From Oligoflexus tunisiensis (lineage in GTDB: Bacteria > Bdellovibrionota_B > Oligoflexia > Oligoflexales > Oligoflexaceae): DNA of 64,000 bases. Position numbers and translations under genes: made by a program. Of the stretch, positions 51,580-60,038 are shown piece after piece (positions within the stretch are counted from its first letter, which is position 1; each line of letters opens with the position of its first letter). Below the pieces are notes generated by a model that saw only the letters and a list, made by a program, of their open reading frames with translations, had not been told where the DNA came from and ran no database searches. The stretch lies in the NCBI RefSeq assembly GCF_001748245.1, contig NZ_BDFO01000001.1:1721345-1785344 (forward strand), in the 5' to 3' direction.

Positions 51580-52407
51580 ATGCGCTTGCCATGGATCCTG
51601 GCACTAATGACCCTGAGTGCCTCCTGCGGCTCCCATAAAGAAGAACCCGTCAGTGAACAGAAGTGGATGACCGGAGCCGGTCCTGCCCGCGGTCACGAGG
51701 ACATCACCCGCCTGGCTGTGGACCGGGCCAATGATGCCCTGCAGGGTCAGATCGGTTACCGTCCTTATCCTTCCATCGCCAAAGGCGTGGCGGGAATCGA
51801 TACGGGCAATGCCATGGTCCGTGGAAATTTTGAAACGGACTTTCCCAGTCGCCGCATGAAGGAATTTCACAAGATGCCAGACAATGTGGATTGGCATAAC
51901 GATGGGCGCATCCAGCATATTCACAGTCTCAGGGATTTTGCCGGCGGCCAGCCTCTAGGCCTGCGTGACAGCTGTGTCGCTATTCGCACCAATATTCTGG
52001 ATGCCGCACGCCAGGCCATCGCCAGTTATCAGGCTGGCCATACCGAAGACGGCCAGTACTGGCTGGGTCACGCCGCGCATGTGATACAGGATAGTTTCTC
52101 TCCCGCTCATTCGGAGCGCCACGGTGCAGGGCGTCAGCTCATCGGCAATATCTGTGTCTATGGCATTGATGTTCCCGGCCTCTGCAAGCATGATTCCGTG
52201 GATGTTCGGGATCGCATCTGGCGCTCGAAGTTTTCCTGTCAGATGGATCCGAATAACCGCGGATATTCCTGTTTGAAGGATGAAGCCCAGGACGCGGTGA
52301 ACGCGACGGCCGCATTCCTGGTCAATGCTGGTGGAGCCATCTTTGCCGGCAAGGCTTTGGATGAGAGTTTGCAAGGGTATTTCGCCTGTGAGAGTTTGTC
52401 TCCTTGA
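51580..52407 (+). CDS. Lipoprotein of the zinc phospholipase C / S1-P1 nuclease fold
   Basis: A 275-residue protein with a lipobox (LMTLSASC, Cys 16). Metal-ligand-like residues appear in family order: GHEDITRLAVD near the N-terminus, NVDWHNDGR, IQHIHSLRD, and YWLGHAAHVIQDSFSPAHSERHG, the core GH-x3-H-x3-D-x4-H motif of zinc-dependent phospholipase C and S1/P1 nucleases. Three zinc ions are expected in that fold. Four or more Cys in the C-terminal third may form disulfides. It probably hydrolyses phosphodiesters outside the inner membrane. The next lipoprotein gene starts 13 bases after its stop. Confidence 0.82.
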   Translation: MRLPWILALMTLSASCGSHKEEPVSEQKWMTGAGPARGHEDITRLAVDRANDALQGQIGYRPYPSIAKGVAGIDTGNAMVRGNFETDFPSRRMKEFHKMPDNVDWHNDGRIQHIHSLRDFAGGQPLGLRDSCVAIRTNILDAARQAIASYQAGHTEDGQYWLGHAAHVIQDSFSPAHSERHGAGRQLIGNICVYGIDVPGLCKHDSVDVRDRIWRSKFSCQMDPNNRGYSCLKDEAQDAVNATAAFLVNAGGAIFAGKALDESLQGYFACESLSP

Positions 52408-52420
52408 TAAGGTTTGCATC

Positions 52421-52849
52421 ATGAAATTACAGTGGAAAACAGTCAGTATTTTAGCCGTCCTGTGTACATTGGGTTGCTCCTGCGGTGATATCATCAAAAC
52501 CCGCAACCCCACCAAACGCGTGAACACACCGGAACCCGAACAAAAAAGTTCCTCTCTTTACGGCGTCTGCACCAACTTCCATGGCGCCTGGACGGTGGAT
52601 TGCGCGGAACCCATCGATGGTGTCCCGGCAGCCTTTCAACTCCTGCAGCAGGCCTGTGACTTCTTCGTCGTGCATCCCCACAACATTTCGTTTTATGCAA
52701 AGGAACTCACCTGGTCGGACGCGCGTGATGCAGTAACCTTGAACAGGGAACAGGATAAGCTGGTTCTGGAGAAGCGTGACGGTGTGCGTCAGGGCACCTG
52801 GACACGTGGTGAGCAAAGCTGCACGATGCTCTGGTCCCCCAACCCTTGA
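52421..52849 (+). CDS. Small lipoprotein of unknown function
   Basis: A 142-residue protein with a signal segment ending VLCTLGC (lipobox) and a linker rich in Pro, Glu and Lys. The mature domain has five Cys and a beta-rich look (LYGVCTNFHGAWTVDC, FFVVHPHNISFYAKELTW, QDKLVLEKRDGVRQGTWTRGEQSC). No family is recognised. ATG 52421 has AAGG upstream and follows the phospholipase-like gene by 13 bases, so they probably form a two-gene unit of exported lipoproteins. The frame is open further upstream, but only inside the preceding gene. Confidence 0.7.
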   Translation: MKLQWKTVSILAVLCTLGCSCGDIIKTRNPTKRVNTPEPEQKSSSLYGVCTNFHGAWTVDCAEPIDGVPAAFQLLQQACDFFVVHPHNISFYAKELTWSDARDAVTLNREQDKLVLEKRDGVRQGTWTRGEQSCTMLWSPNP

Positions 52850-52915
52850 TGAATTCCAAGTGATTCTTCGCGGTGCTTCCCTTATTATGCGATAAAACGC
52901 GAAGGAGGGAACACC

Positions 52916-54550
52916 ATGGAATCCTGGCAAACCCATGACGTGACAAATCAGTCCCCCACACTGGTGGATTACAACCTGTATCTCAACGACAAGCCCTTGC
53001 AGGAAGCTCTTCAGCGGGAAGGAGCCGGCTGGGCTGCCGCGCAATTGGAACAATGGGGCGCTGAACTGGGGCGCTGGGAGAGTCAGGAAAACGGGCGCCT
53101 GGCCCATGAATACCCGCCCGTGCTGCGAACCCATGACCCCCGTGGCCATCGCCTGGACCAGGTTGAATTTCATCCCGCCTGGCATCAGATCCTGCATGAT
53201 GTCGCCCGGCGGGGTCTGCATACCGGACCCTGGGCTGATGAAAGGCCCGGTGCCCATGTCGCACGAGCCGGTGCCTATCTTCTGCAAACGCAGGTGGAAA
53301 CCGGAACACTCTGCCCGACGACCATGACCTATGGCGTCATTCCCGTTTTGCGCAAGGCGCCAGCCTGGGCTCAAAGCTGGCTTCCGACGCTTTATTCCCG
53401 TGAACATGATCCGCGCGATATCCCCTTTGCTGGAAAAAAAGGCGGGCTCCTCGGCATGGGTATGACCGAGAAGCAGGGTGGTTCCGATGTTCGCAGCAAT
53501 ACCACGGAAGCCCGCCGCGTGCGGGATGAGGAATTTTTGATCCGTGGTCATAAGTGGTTCTTCTCCGCCCCGATGTGTGATGCGCATCTGGTGCTGGCCC
53601 GCAGTGGGGCGGGATTGTCCTGCTACTTTGTTCCGCGCTGGCGTCCGGATGGAACCAAAAATTCGATCCACATTCAAAGACTGAAAAATAAACTCGGCAA
53701 CCGCTCCAATTCATCCAGCGAAGTGGAATTTCATGATGCCTGGGGTCTATTGCTGGGTGAGGAAGGCCGCGGTGTTCCCACCATTATTGAAATGGGAACC
53801 TACACCCGTTTGGACTGTACGCTCGGCACGGCGGGACTGATGCGCCAGGGCCTGTCGCAGGCGCTGCATCATGCCGGATATCGCCAGGCCTTTGGACGGA
53901 CCCTGATGCAACAGCCTCTCATGCAGAATGTTCTCGCGGATCTGGCTCTGGAATCGGAAGCGGCCACTGCGCTGGCCATGCGCCTCGCGCGAGCGTTCGA
54001 TCGGCAGAATGATGAGGCGGAAACCATCGTCCGCCGGCTTTTGACACCAGCCGCGAAATTCTGGGTCTGCAAACGCGGTCCGGAATTCACGGCGGAGGCC
54101 ATGGAAGTGCTCGGTGGCAATGGCTACTGCGAGGACTATAACCTGGCCCGCATGTATCGGGAAATGCCGCTCAATTCCATCTGGGAAGGTTCGGGCAACA
54201 TCATGTGTCTGGATGTTCTGCGCGCGTTGCAAAAAAATTCCCAGGCGCTGGCTGTGGTGGAAAACGAACTCAGTGGGGCCAAGGGACATCCCATATTTGA
54301 TAAACATCGGGACAGCCTTTTGCAGCGCCTGAAAACGGAAACAGGCACGGAAGCGACAGCACGACGACTGGCTCAGGATTTGATTTTGGGAGTGCAGGCT
54401 GCGCTCCTGATTCGTTCGGCACCCACAGCGGTGGCCGAAGCCTTCTGTCTATCGCGGCTGGCGCACGACTGGGGTTATACGTTTGGAACACTCGGTCAGG
54501 GAGTCGACTTCGCCGGGATTCTGCAGCGGGCCTGGCCGACCCGTGTGTAG
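52916..54550 (+). CDS. aidB: AidB-like acyl-CoA dehydrogenase family protein
   Basis: A 544-residue protein matching E. coli AidB from its start: SWQTHDVTNQSPTLVDYNLYL, EGAGW, GRLAHEYPPVLRTHDPRGHRLDQVEFHPAWH, then GMGMTEKQGGSDVRSNTT, GHKWFFSAPMCDAHLVLARS, RSNSSSEVEFHDAWG and EVLGGNGYCEDYNLARMYREMPLNSIWEGSGNI. AidB is a flavoprotein of the adaptive response to alkylating agents; it binds DNA, and its protective mechanism is unsettled. The length and the C-terminal domain beyond the dehydrogenase core agree with AidB. AGGAGGG lies upstream of ATG 52916. No ada or alkB is adjacent. Confidence 0.93.
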   Translation: MESWQTHDVTNQSPTLVDYNLYLNDKPLQEALQREGAGWAAAQLEQWGAELGRWESQENGRLAHEYPPVLRTHDPRGHRLDQVEFHPAWHQILHDVARRGLHTGPWADERPGAHVARAGAYLLQTQVETGTLCPTTMTYGVIPVLRKAPAWAQSWLPTLYSREHDPRDIPFAGKKGGLLGMGMTEKQGGSDVRSNTTEARRVRDEEFLIRGHKWFFSAPMCDAHLVLARSGAGLSCYFVPRWRPDGTKNSIHIQRLKNKLGNRSNSSSEVEFHDAWGLLLGEEGRGVPTIIEMGTYTRLDCTLGTAGLMRQGLSQALHHAGYRQAFGRTLMQQPLMQNVLADLALESEAATALAMRLARAFDRQNDEAETIVRRLLTPAAKFWVCKRGPEFTAEAMEVLGGNGYCEDYNLARMYREMPLNSIWEGSGNIMCLDVLRALQKNSQALAVVENELSGAKGHPIFDKHRDSLLQRLKTETGTEATARRLAQDLILGVQAALLIRSAPTAVAEAFCLSRLAHDWGYTFGTLGQGVDFAGILQRAWPTRV

Positions 54551-54688
54551 GTCAAGTCAGACGACTGGGATAGGCGACGGACAGAATTTCCCAGAATAGC
54601 CTACGAAAGCGTCCCCACCTGGCGAACTTTTCGCTGCGTTTCCTCAAGCCTTTGGTTAAGCTGAGGCCGAAACGCCAGGAGTTCGCCT

Positions 54689-55816
54689 ATGACCATTTCC
54701 CTCCGCTCCGAATGGCCCGGCCAGTGTCAAAGGCTGGTGATCAAAATTGGTTCCGCGGCGCTGGCTCATCCTGAGACCGGTGTCGATCAAAACCGAATGA
54801 ATCAAATCACCGCTGATTGCTGCCGCCTGCTGCAGGCGGGCATCGAAGTGATCGTCGTCAGTTCCGGTGCCATCCAGGTCGGGCGTCGGCATATGCCGGG
54901 CGAAGCGGATGGCAGCATTGCTTATCTTCAGGCCTGCAGCGCTGTGGGACAGCCACTCCTGATGCGTTATTACACGCAGTCCTTTCATTTGTATAAAAGG
55001 CAGTGTGCTCAGGTTCTGCTCACACATGAGGACATGCGGGATGGCAAGCGCATCCTTAATCTGAAAAACATGATGAATAAAATGCTGCTGGCCGGCATCA
55101 CGCCCATCCTCAATGAGAATGACTCGGTGAGTTACGCTGAAATCACCGTCGGTGATAACGATCAACTGGCGGCGATGGTCACGGAAATGATGGAAGCGGA
55201 TGGTCTCGTCATCCTCACGACACCGGATGGGCTCTATGATCGTGATCCCGGACTTGGGAACGCCCAAAGTTTGCGTCAGGTGGCGTTTGATGAACGCTTC
55301 GAACATCTCAACCTGGCCGGAAAATCCAGCGTCGGACGCGGTGGCATGATCACCAAACTCGAAGCCGTTCGCAAACTCACGCCGCTCGGCATTCCCGTGG
55401 TGCTGGCCACCTATAACAAGGATCAGCCTGTGCTGGAAGCCCTGGCCGGTGGCGGTACTTTTTTCGAAGGCAGCCCGACGGCGACCCAAAAGGCCAGACA
55501 TCGGTGGCTGACGGCCAGTGCACGACTGGGAGCCACGATCAAAATCGATCGCGGGGCGGGTGAGGCCGTGCTGAACAATCGCTCGCTTTTACCTTCGGGG
55601 ATTCATCACGTGGAAGGCAGTTTCCGTCGTGGCGACTGCGTGAAGATCCTCTGTGGCAATCGCATCGTCGCGCTGGGTCTGGTGGAATATTCCGCGGCGG
55701 AGCTGCGCAAAATTCAGGGGCGTCAGAGTCAGGACATCAGTCGCATCCTGGGCTACTGTCCATCCAAGGTTGCTGTTCATAAGGATAACCTTGTCTTGCG
55801 GGAGGATGCTCCATGA
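54689..55816 (+). CDS. proB: Glutamate 5-kinase
   Basis: A 375-residue protein with an amino-acid-kinase domain (about 10-265: LVIKIGSAALAHPETG, IEVIVVSSGAIQVGRR, QACSAVGQPLLMRYY, LNLKNMMNKMLLAGITPILNENDSV, GDNDQLAAMV, LTTPDGLYDRDP, GRGGMITKLEAV). A C-terminal PUA domain follows (about 285-370). It makes gamma-glutamyl phosphate, the first step from glutamate to proline. AGGAG lies eight bases before ATG 54689. It overlaps proA by four bases (ATGA), consistent with channelling of the unstable intermediate to ProA. Feedback inhibition by proline is expected from the family. Confidence 0.95.
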   Translation: MTISLRSEWPGQCQRLVIKIGSAALAHPETGVDQNRMNQITADCCRLLQAGIEVIVVSSGAIQVGRRHMPGEADGSIAYLQACSAVGQPLLMRYYTQSFHLYKRQCAQVLLTHEDMRDGKRILNLKNMMNKMLLAGITPILNENDSVSYAEITVGDNDQLAAMVTEMMEADGLVILTTPDGLYDRDPGLGNAQSLRQVAFDERFEHLNLAGKSSVGRGGMITKLEAVRKLTPLGIPVVLATYNKDQPVLEALAGGGTFFEGSPTATQKARHRWLTASARLGATIKIDRGAGEAVLNNRSLLPSGIHHVEGSFRRGDCVKILCGNRIVALGLVEYSAAELRKIQGRQSQDISRILGYCPSKVAVHKDNLVLREDAP

Positions 55817-57075
55817 AGGAATTCACGCGGGAGGATTTGCTTGAAAAAGCCCGACAGGCTCAGGCCAGCAGTGTGCGCCTCAGGCGTTATCGGGAGGAGG
55901 ACCGGCAACGGGCAATCCTCGCCATTCGGGACATTCTTCTGTCCCAACGTGCGGCCATACTTGAGGCCAATGACAAGGATATCCAGGCGGCACGGAGGAA
56001 CGAACTTTCGGAAGCGATGATCGATCGTCTGACTCTGACAACAGAGCGTCTGCAGGGACTCGCTGATGCTCTTTCCACCATAGCCTCAAGCCCGCCCATC
56101 CTTGGGCAAATTGAAGATGCGCATACCCGGGATGATGGTCTGATCGTTCAAAGGAAACGGATCCCCATCGGCGTCATCGGGGTGATTTTTGAAAGTCGTC
56201 CCAATGTTCTGATCGATTGCGCGGCGCTGGCCATTAAATCCGGTAATGCCATTCTCCTGAAAGGAGGCAGCGATGCGGAACACTCCAATGCCATCCTTGG
56301 CACTCTGGTGCAGGAGGCGATCGCTCCCTTTCTGCCAAGGGGATCCGTGCAGGTTATTCCTGGTGGAGACCGGCAGCTGACGATGGATATGGTGAAACTC
56401 GTGGGACTGATCGATCTCATTATTCCGCGGGGTGGGGAAGGTCTGATTCGCATGATTCAGGAACACGCGAAAATTCCTGTCATTGCTCATGCCAAGGGCC
56501 TTTGCCATCTCTATCTGCATGCCGACGCGGATTTTAACAAAGCGCGCGCCATCGCTCTGAATGCCAAGGTGCAGAGGCCTTCGGTTTGCAATGCCATCGA
56601 AACCCTGCTGGTGCATGAGCAGCATGCGTCCGGTTTTCTGCTGGATCTTCTCAAGGCACTTACGGATGCTGGCGTGCGTTTGCGCGTGGACGACAGCATC
56701 TGGTCGCTCGGGCCGCAGGAAGGCTGGGAACGGGCCCAGGCTGAGGACTGGGATACGGAGTATCTGGATAAAATCCTGGCAGTGCGCCTCGTTAGCTCCG
56801 AGGATGAAGCCATCGATCATATTCTGCAGCATGGCAGTCATCATACCGAAGCCATCATCAGCAACGATCCTTCTGTGCTTCAAAAATTTGAAGAATCGCT
56901 CGATGCCTCCTGCCTCGCGATCAATGCCAGCACGCGCTTCAATGATGGCGGCGAACTGGGACTCGGAGCGGAGATTGGCATTTCGACCACGAAGCTCCAT
57001 GCCTATGGACCCATGGGCGCACGGGAGCTGACGACGACCCGCTTTGTGGTCCAGGGGGCGGGGCACTGCCGTTGA
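55813..57075 (+). CDS. proA: Glutamate-5-semialdehyde dehydrogenase (gamma-glutamyl phosphate reductase)
   Basis: A 420-residue aldehyde-dehydrogenase-fold enzyme. Family blocks are ILEANDKDIQAAR, RKRIPIGVIGVIFESRPNV, KSGNAILLKGGSDAEHSN, LIIPRGGEGLIRMIQEHAKIPVIAHAKGLCH, KVQRPSVCNAIETLLVH (catalytic Cys) and ASTRFNDGGELGLGAEIGISTTKLHAYGPMGARELTT. It reduces gamma-glutamyl phosphate with NADPH to glutamate semialdehyde. It is translated from within the proB stop (ATGA overlap). No proC is in the window. Confidence 0.96.
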   Translation: MKEFTREDLLEKARQAQASSVRLRRYREEDRQRAILAIRDILLSQRAAILEANDKDIQAARRNELSEAMIDRLTLTTERLQGLADALSTIASSPPILGQIEDAHTRDDGLIVQRKRIPIGVIGVIFESRPNVLIDCAALAIKSGNAILLKGGSDAEHSNAILGTLVQEAIAPFLPRGSVQVIPGGDRQLTMDMVKLVGLIDLIIPRGGEGLIRMIQEHAKIPVIAHAKGLCHLYLHADADFNKARAIALNAKVQRPSVCNAIETLLVHEQHASGFLLDLLKALTDAGVRLRVDDSIWSLGPQEGWERAQAEDWDTEYLDKILAVRLVSSEDEAIDHILQHGSHHTEAIISNDPSVLQKFEESLDASCLAINASTRFNDGGELGLGAEIGISTTKLHAYGPMGARELTTTRFVVQGAGHCR

Positions 57076-57266
57076 TCCCTCTTGCGCGGTTCCTGGGGAT
57101 AATATGTAAGAAACTTTCCTCGATGGGTCATTCGACCTTATTTTTAGTGAATTTGGCTGCATAGTCAGCGGTTTTATGTTGCTTTCCAACGACTAATTGC
57201 TAGATTGCGGCTCCCTGACCACTGGATTAGTCAGAAAGACTCAACCTCTCTTGGAAAGCACAAAGT

Positions 57267-58535
57267 ATGAAGCATGGCTTGAAATTGGTGATCGTGTTGA
57301 TGTTCGCGAACGCGTGTGGACAGCCCGCGCAGGACAGTCTCACTCAGGAGGCCTGGAACCGGCGCAATGATCCTGCCATCATGGGAATCGATGGTCTCTC
57401 GCAGAAGTATCAGTACGAAACGAAGTTTGATCTCCTGCCCTTGTCCGCGGGACTTCCGAAAACACCCTGGAGCGATTACTACTGGCCCACATACAAGGGT
57501 GGCCTCACCTATCGCTGGTCCCAGCCGGGTGCCGAACTCGATCGCTATGCTTATGCCATCAAACCTTTCGCGGCCTTGACTCCTGCAGAGATCGCCGTGC
57601 TTTCCCCTGCTGAAAAATATGACCTCTATATGGGTTTCGAAGACTATCGCACCACACGGACTGAGCGTGAACGCACGGGTGCCTTGAAGCGCGTTCCGGG
57701 CCAGCCGGAGTATGATGCCCGTCTGCGTCCGATTCCAGGTTGGGAAGGTCTGTGCCATGCCTGGGCTCCCGCGACGCTGGCTTTCGATGAGCCGGAAGCC
57801 GTGGTTGTGAAGGGCAAAACCGGTGTGGAAATTCCATTTGCCTCCTCGGATATCAACGGTCTTCTGACGATGTTTTTGCATCATGTGCCGGCGCCGCGCG
57901 TCAGTTTTCTGGGTGGCCGCTGTGAAGAGGATCTGAGCTCAATTCAGGACAGAATCGACGAAGTGCGCAACGCTGCGGAAGGCAGCCCCTATTTCACCTG
58001 GACAGCGGAAGCCAGGGAAGCTGAAATCCAACGCTTGACCGGTGAACTCACCGCCCGCGGCGAGAGCATCGAATGTCGTGATACCAATGCCGGCGCCTTC
58101 CACCTCGTGCTGACCAACCAGGTCGCGCGCATGAAGGAAGGTTTCGTGGCGGATGTTACGCGTGATGATGAAGTCTGGAACCAGGCAGTCCATGGTTACT
58201 CGGTTCAAATCGAAAGCGTGAAGGAAGGTCGTTCGTATGATGCCGCTCCACGCACAGTGAAAGAGGTGACGGTGACCACGACCATGAAGTATATCGTGGA
58301 AGTGCCTTACCATCATGATCGCGGAGCTTACAACCTGGCGGACGCGGAAGCCTCTGTGGACTATCGCTACCGCGTGGAGCTCGACCGCAATGGGGACGTG
58401 ATTGGTGGCAAGTGGTTGAGTTATGATCGTCCTGATTTTCTGTGGAAACAGGAGACACCGAAATTCGAAGGTCTCTTCTCGGGTGTTGAAGAAATTTATA
58501 AGATCGCGACCGCCCCGGCTGCTGTTCAGAAATAA
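57267..58535 (+). CDS. Exported transglutaminase-elicitor-like protein
   Basis: A 422-residue protein with a signal segment ending VLMFANAC, a likely lipobox. Residues 65-90 (KTPWSDYYWPTYKGGLTYRW) and 155-200 (GWEGLCHAWAPATL, SSDINGLLTMFL) match the oomycete GP42/Pep-13 transglutaminase-elicitor family. The presumed catalytic triad is Cys 163, His 279 (NAGAFHLVLTNQ) and Asp 296 (GFVADVTRDDEVWNQAVHGY). The family crosslinks proteins through Gln-Lys bonds and is known in Phytophthora and some bacteria. Regulation is not evident. GGAAAG lies upstream of ATG 57267, and a hairpin terminator follows. Activity is inferred from motif agreement only. Confidence 0.82.
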   Translation: MKHGLKLVIVLMFANACGQPAQDSLTQEAWNRRNDPAIMGIDGLSQKYQYETKFDLLPLSAGLPKTPWSDYYWPTYKGGLTYRWSQPGAELDRYAYAIKPFAALTPAEIAVLSPAEKYDLYMGFEDYRTTRTERERTGALKRVPGQPEYDARLRPIPGWEGLCHAWAPATLAFDEPEAVVVKGKTGVEIPFASSDINGLLTMFLHHVPAPRVSFLGGRCEEDLSSIQDRIDEVRNAAEGSPYFTWTAEAREAEIQRLTGELTARGESIECRDTNAGAFHLVLTNQVARMKEGFVADVTRDDEVWNQAVHGYSVQIESVKEGRSYDAAPRTVKEVTVTTTMKYIVEVPYHHDRGAYNLADAEASVDYRYRVELDRNGDVIGGKWLSYDRPDFLWKQETPKFEGLFSGVEEIYKIATAPAAVQK

Positions 58536-58545
58536 TGCATGGATG

Positions 58546-58575
58546 GACTCCCTGAAACCCCAGGGAGTCTTCCCC
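58546..58575 (+). terminator. Probable terminator after the transglutaminase-like gene
   Basis: GACTCCCTG (58546-58554) pairs with CAGGGAGTC (58561-58569) around AAACCC. The 3' flank is TT-CCCC-TT, a weak T-tract. Confidence 0.55.
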
Positions 58576-58715
58576 TTCCGCTCCCCCGCCCTGACCACTG
58601 AGCCAATGGAAAAATCAAAAACATTTGCAAGAGCCTGACTGGACGGATTTTGCCGCCTCGCAGCGGATGGCGCTGTTGCTAGACTAAGAGCGCAGTCAAA
58701 GAAGAGGTGCGAGTC

Positions 58716-60035
58716 ATGAACAGGCTTCGGTGGCTTCCTTTTTTTATTCCGGTGTTCAGCTGCAGCGCCGATCAATCCCTCAGCGAGCTGAAGACCAGCC
58801 GGGAAGCCCGTTACCTTTTGCAGAGTCCCGACAATCTTCCGTCTGAATTTTGGCAGGAGATGGATGATCCGAGTCGCGGCGTGGATTTTTTGCTGCAAAG
58901 GCAGCTCGGCTGGAATTTTTGGAGCCGCATGCTGCGTCTTTTGCCGGGCCAGGGTTCACAGGCCTTCATGAGCTGGCAGACATGGTACAGTCGCGAGGAT
59001 CTGCAGCGCGCCTTCCGCCACCTCTATGAACAGCTGGGGGTCAGCGGTCGCCGCGAGCGCCGTCCCTTTACTCTGAGCGAAATTCAGAGCGCCATGCTCT
59101 GGAATGATCGGCTGCAGTTTCAGGAACCCGACTGGAATACAGAGCGCTTTGACGAGTGGCTTGCGACCTTTGATACCGAGGAAAAGCAGCGCTCCATTCC
59201 CGGCATGCAGAAGATTCTCTTCAACCAGGAGGTCATGTGGTTTCTGCTGCAGAACTACCATCGTCTGGAAATTTGCCAAAAACAAAGACAAAGGCAGGAG
59301 GACTGCGAACCCTTGGCTTGGCCGGAACGCGCGGTTTTTCTGAAAACGAGCTGGCGGCGCAGTGAGCAGGGTTTTCTGGTGGAGCGCTTCGCGACGGATG
59401 CCGCAGCCTTGAGCCGGCAGTGGCAGAACACACAGTGGCAGGCGGATGACAGTCACGAGCCCGCCGCGGCGGAGTCTTTCGCTCTACGTTTGCCCTCGGG
59501 GCAGAAATTTCACCTGACCGGTCTGCATGCTTCCCTGCGCCTTGAGCAGCATTGGTTCTGGACTTCCCTCTGGCTCGGTGCCGAAGAGAGGCAGGAGCTA
59601 TCCGCAGATCAACCCGCAAACTGGAGAAGCCCCTGGACCCGTTATCGGCTTTGCAGTGTCGATGGCTGGCAGGAACCTTTGCGCACGCAGACCATTGCAA
59701 CCCATTGGCCCGAGCCGATCGCGGCCATATCCCACCTGCTGGTGGATCACGAACTTTTCAACTGGTGCAGCAACCCCTATCTGGAACCTGGCCCCAATAA
59801 TCACAAAACCAATTGCACGGGCTGTCATCAGTATGCGGGTTTGAATTGGACTCAGCACGACTTTCGTCAGCGTTTGACGGATGATTTCTGGAGCCTGATC
59901 CATCGCTCCACTCAGCCAGGACCCGCGGATTATGTCTGGTCGCTCTTTGTCGGACCGGAACCTCTGATTCAACCTCTCATGGACGCTATCGAATTTTTCG
60001 ATGTTTACGATCCTTATCAATTACGTCAGGAGTGA
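58716..60035 (+). CDS. Exported lipoprotein with a single haem c motif (gene 1 of 3)
   Basis: A 439-residue protein. The signal segment ends FIPVFSC (possible lipobox, about residue 16). The body is Trp- and Arg-rich with long aromatic helices (LQRQLGWNFWSRMLRLLPG, LWNDRLQFQEPDWNTERF). One haem attachment motif, CTGCH, lies about 70 residues from the C-terminus in NCTGCHQYAGLNWTQHDF. ATG 58716 has AAGAGG eight bases before it. The next gene starts three bases after the stop. The sequence outside the haem motif is not recognised. It is probably a periplasmic or outer-membrane electron carrier or part of an exported redox complex. Confidence 0.75.
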   Translation: MNRLRWLPFFIPVFSCSADQSLSELKTSREARYLLQSPDNLPSEFWQEMDDPSRGVDFLLQRQLGWNFWSRMLRLLPGQGSQAFMSWQTWYSREDLQRAFRHLYEQLGVSGRRERRPFTLSEIQSAMLWNDRLQFQEPDWNTERFDEWLATFDTEEKQRSIPGMQKILFNQEVMWFLLQNYHRLEICQKQRQRQEDCEPLAWPERAVFLKTSWRRSEQGFLVERFATDAAALSRQWQNTQWQADDSHEPAAAESFALRLPSGQKFHLTGLHASLRLEQHWFWTSLWLGAEERQELSADQPANWRSPWTRYRLCSVDGWQEPLRTQTIATHWPEPIAAISHLLVDHELFNWCSNPYLEPGPNNHKTNCTGCHQYAGLNWTQHDFRQRLTDDFWSLIHRSTQPGPADYVWSLFVGPEPLIQPLMDAIEFFDVYDPYQLRQE

Positions 60036-60038
60036 GTT

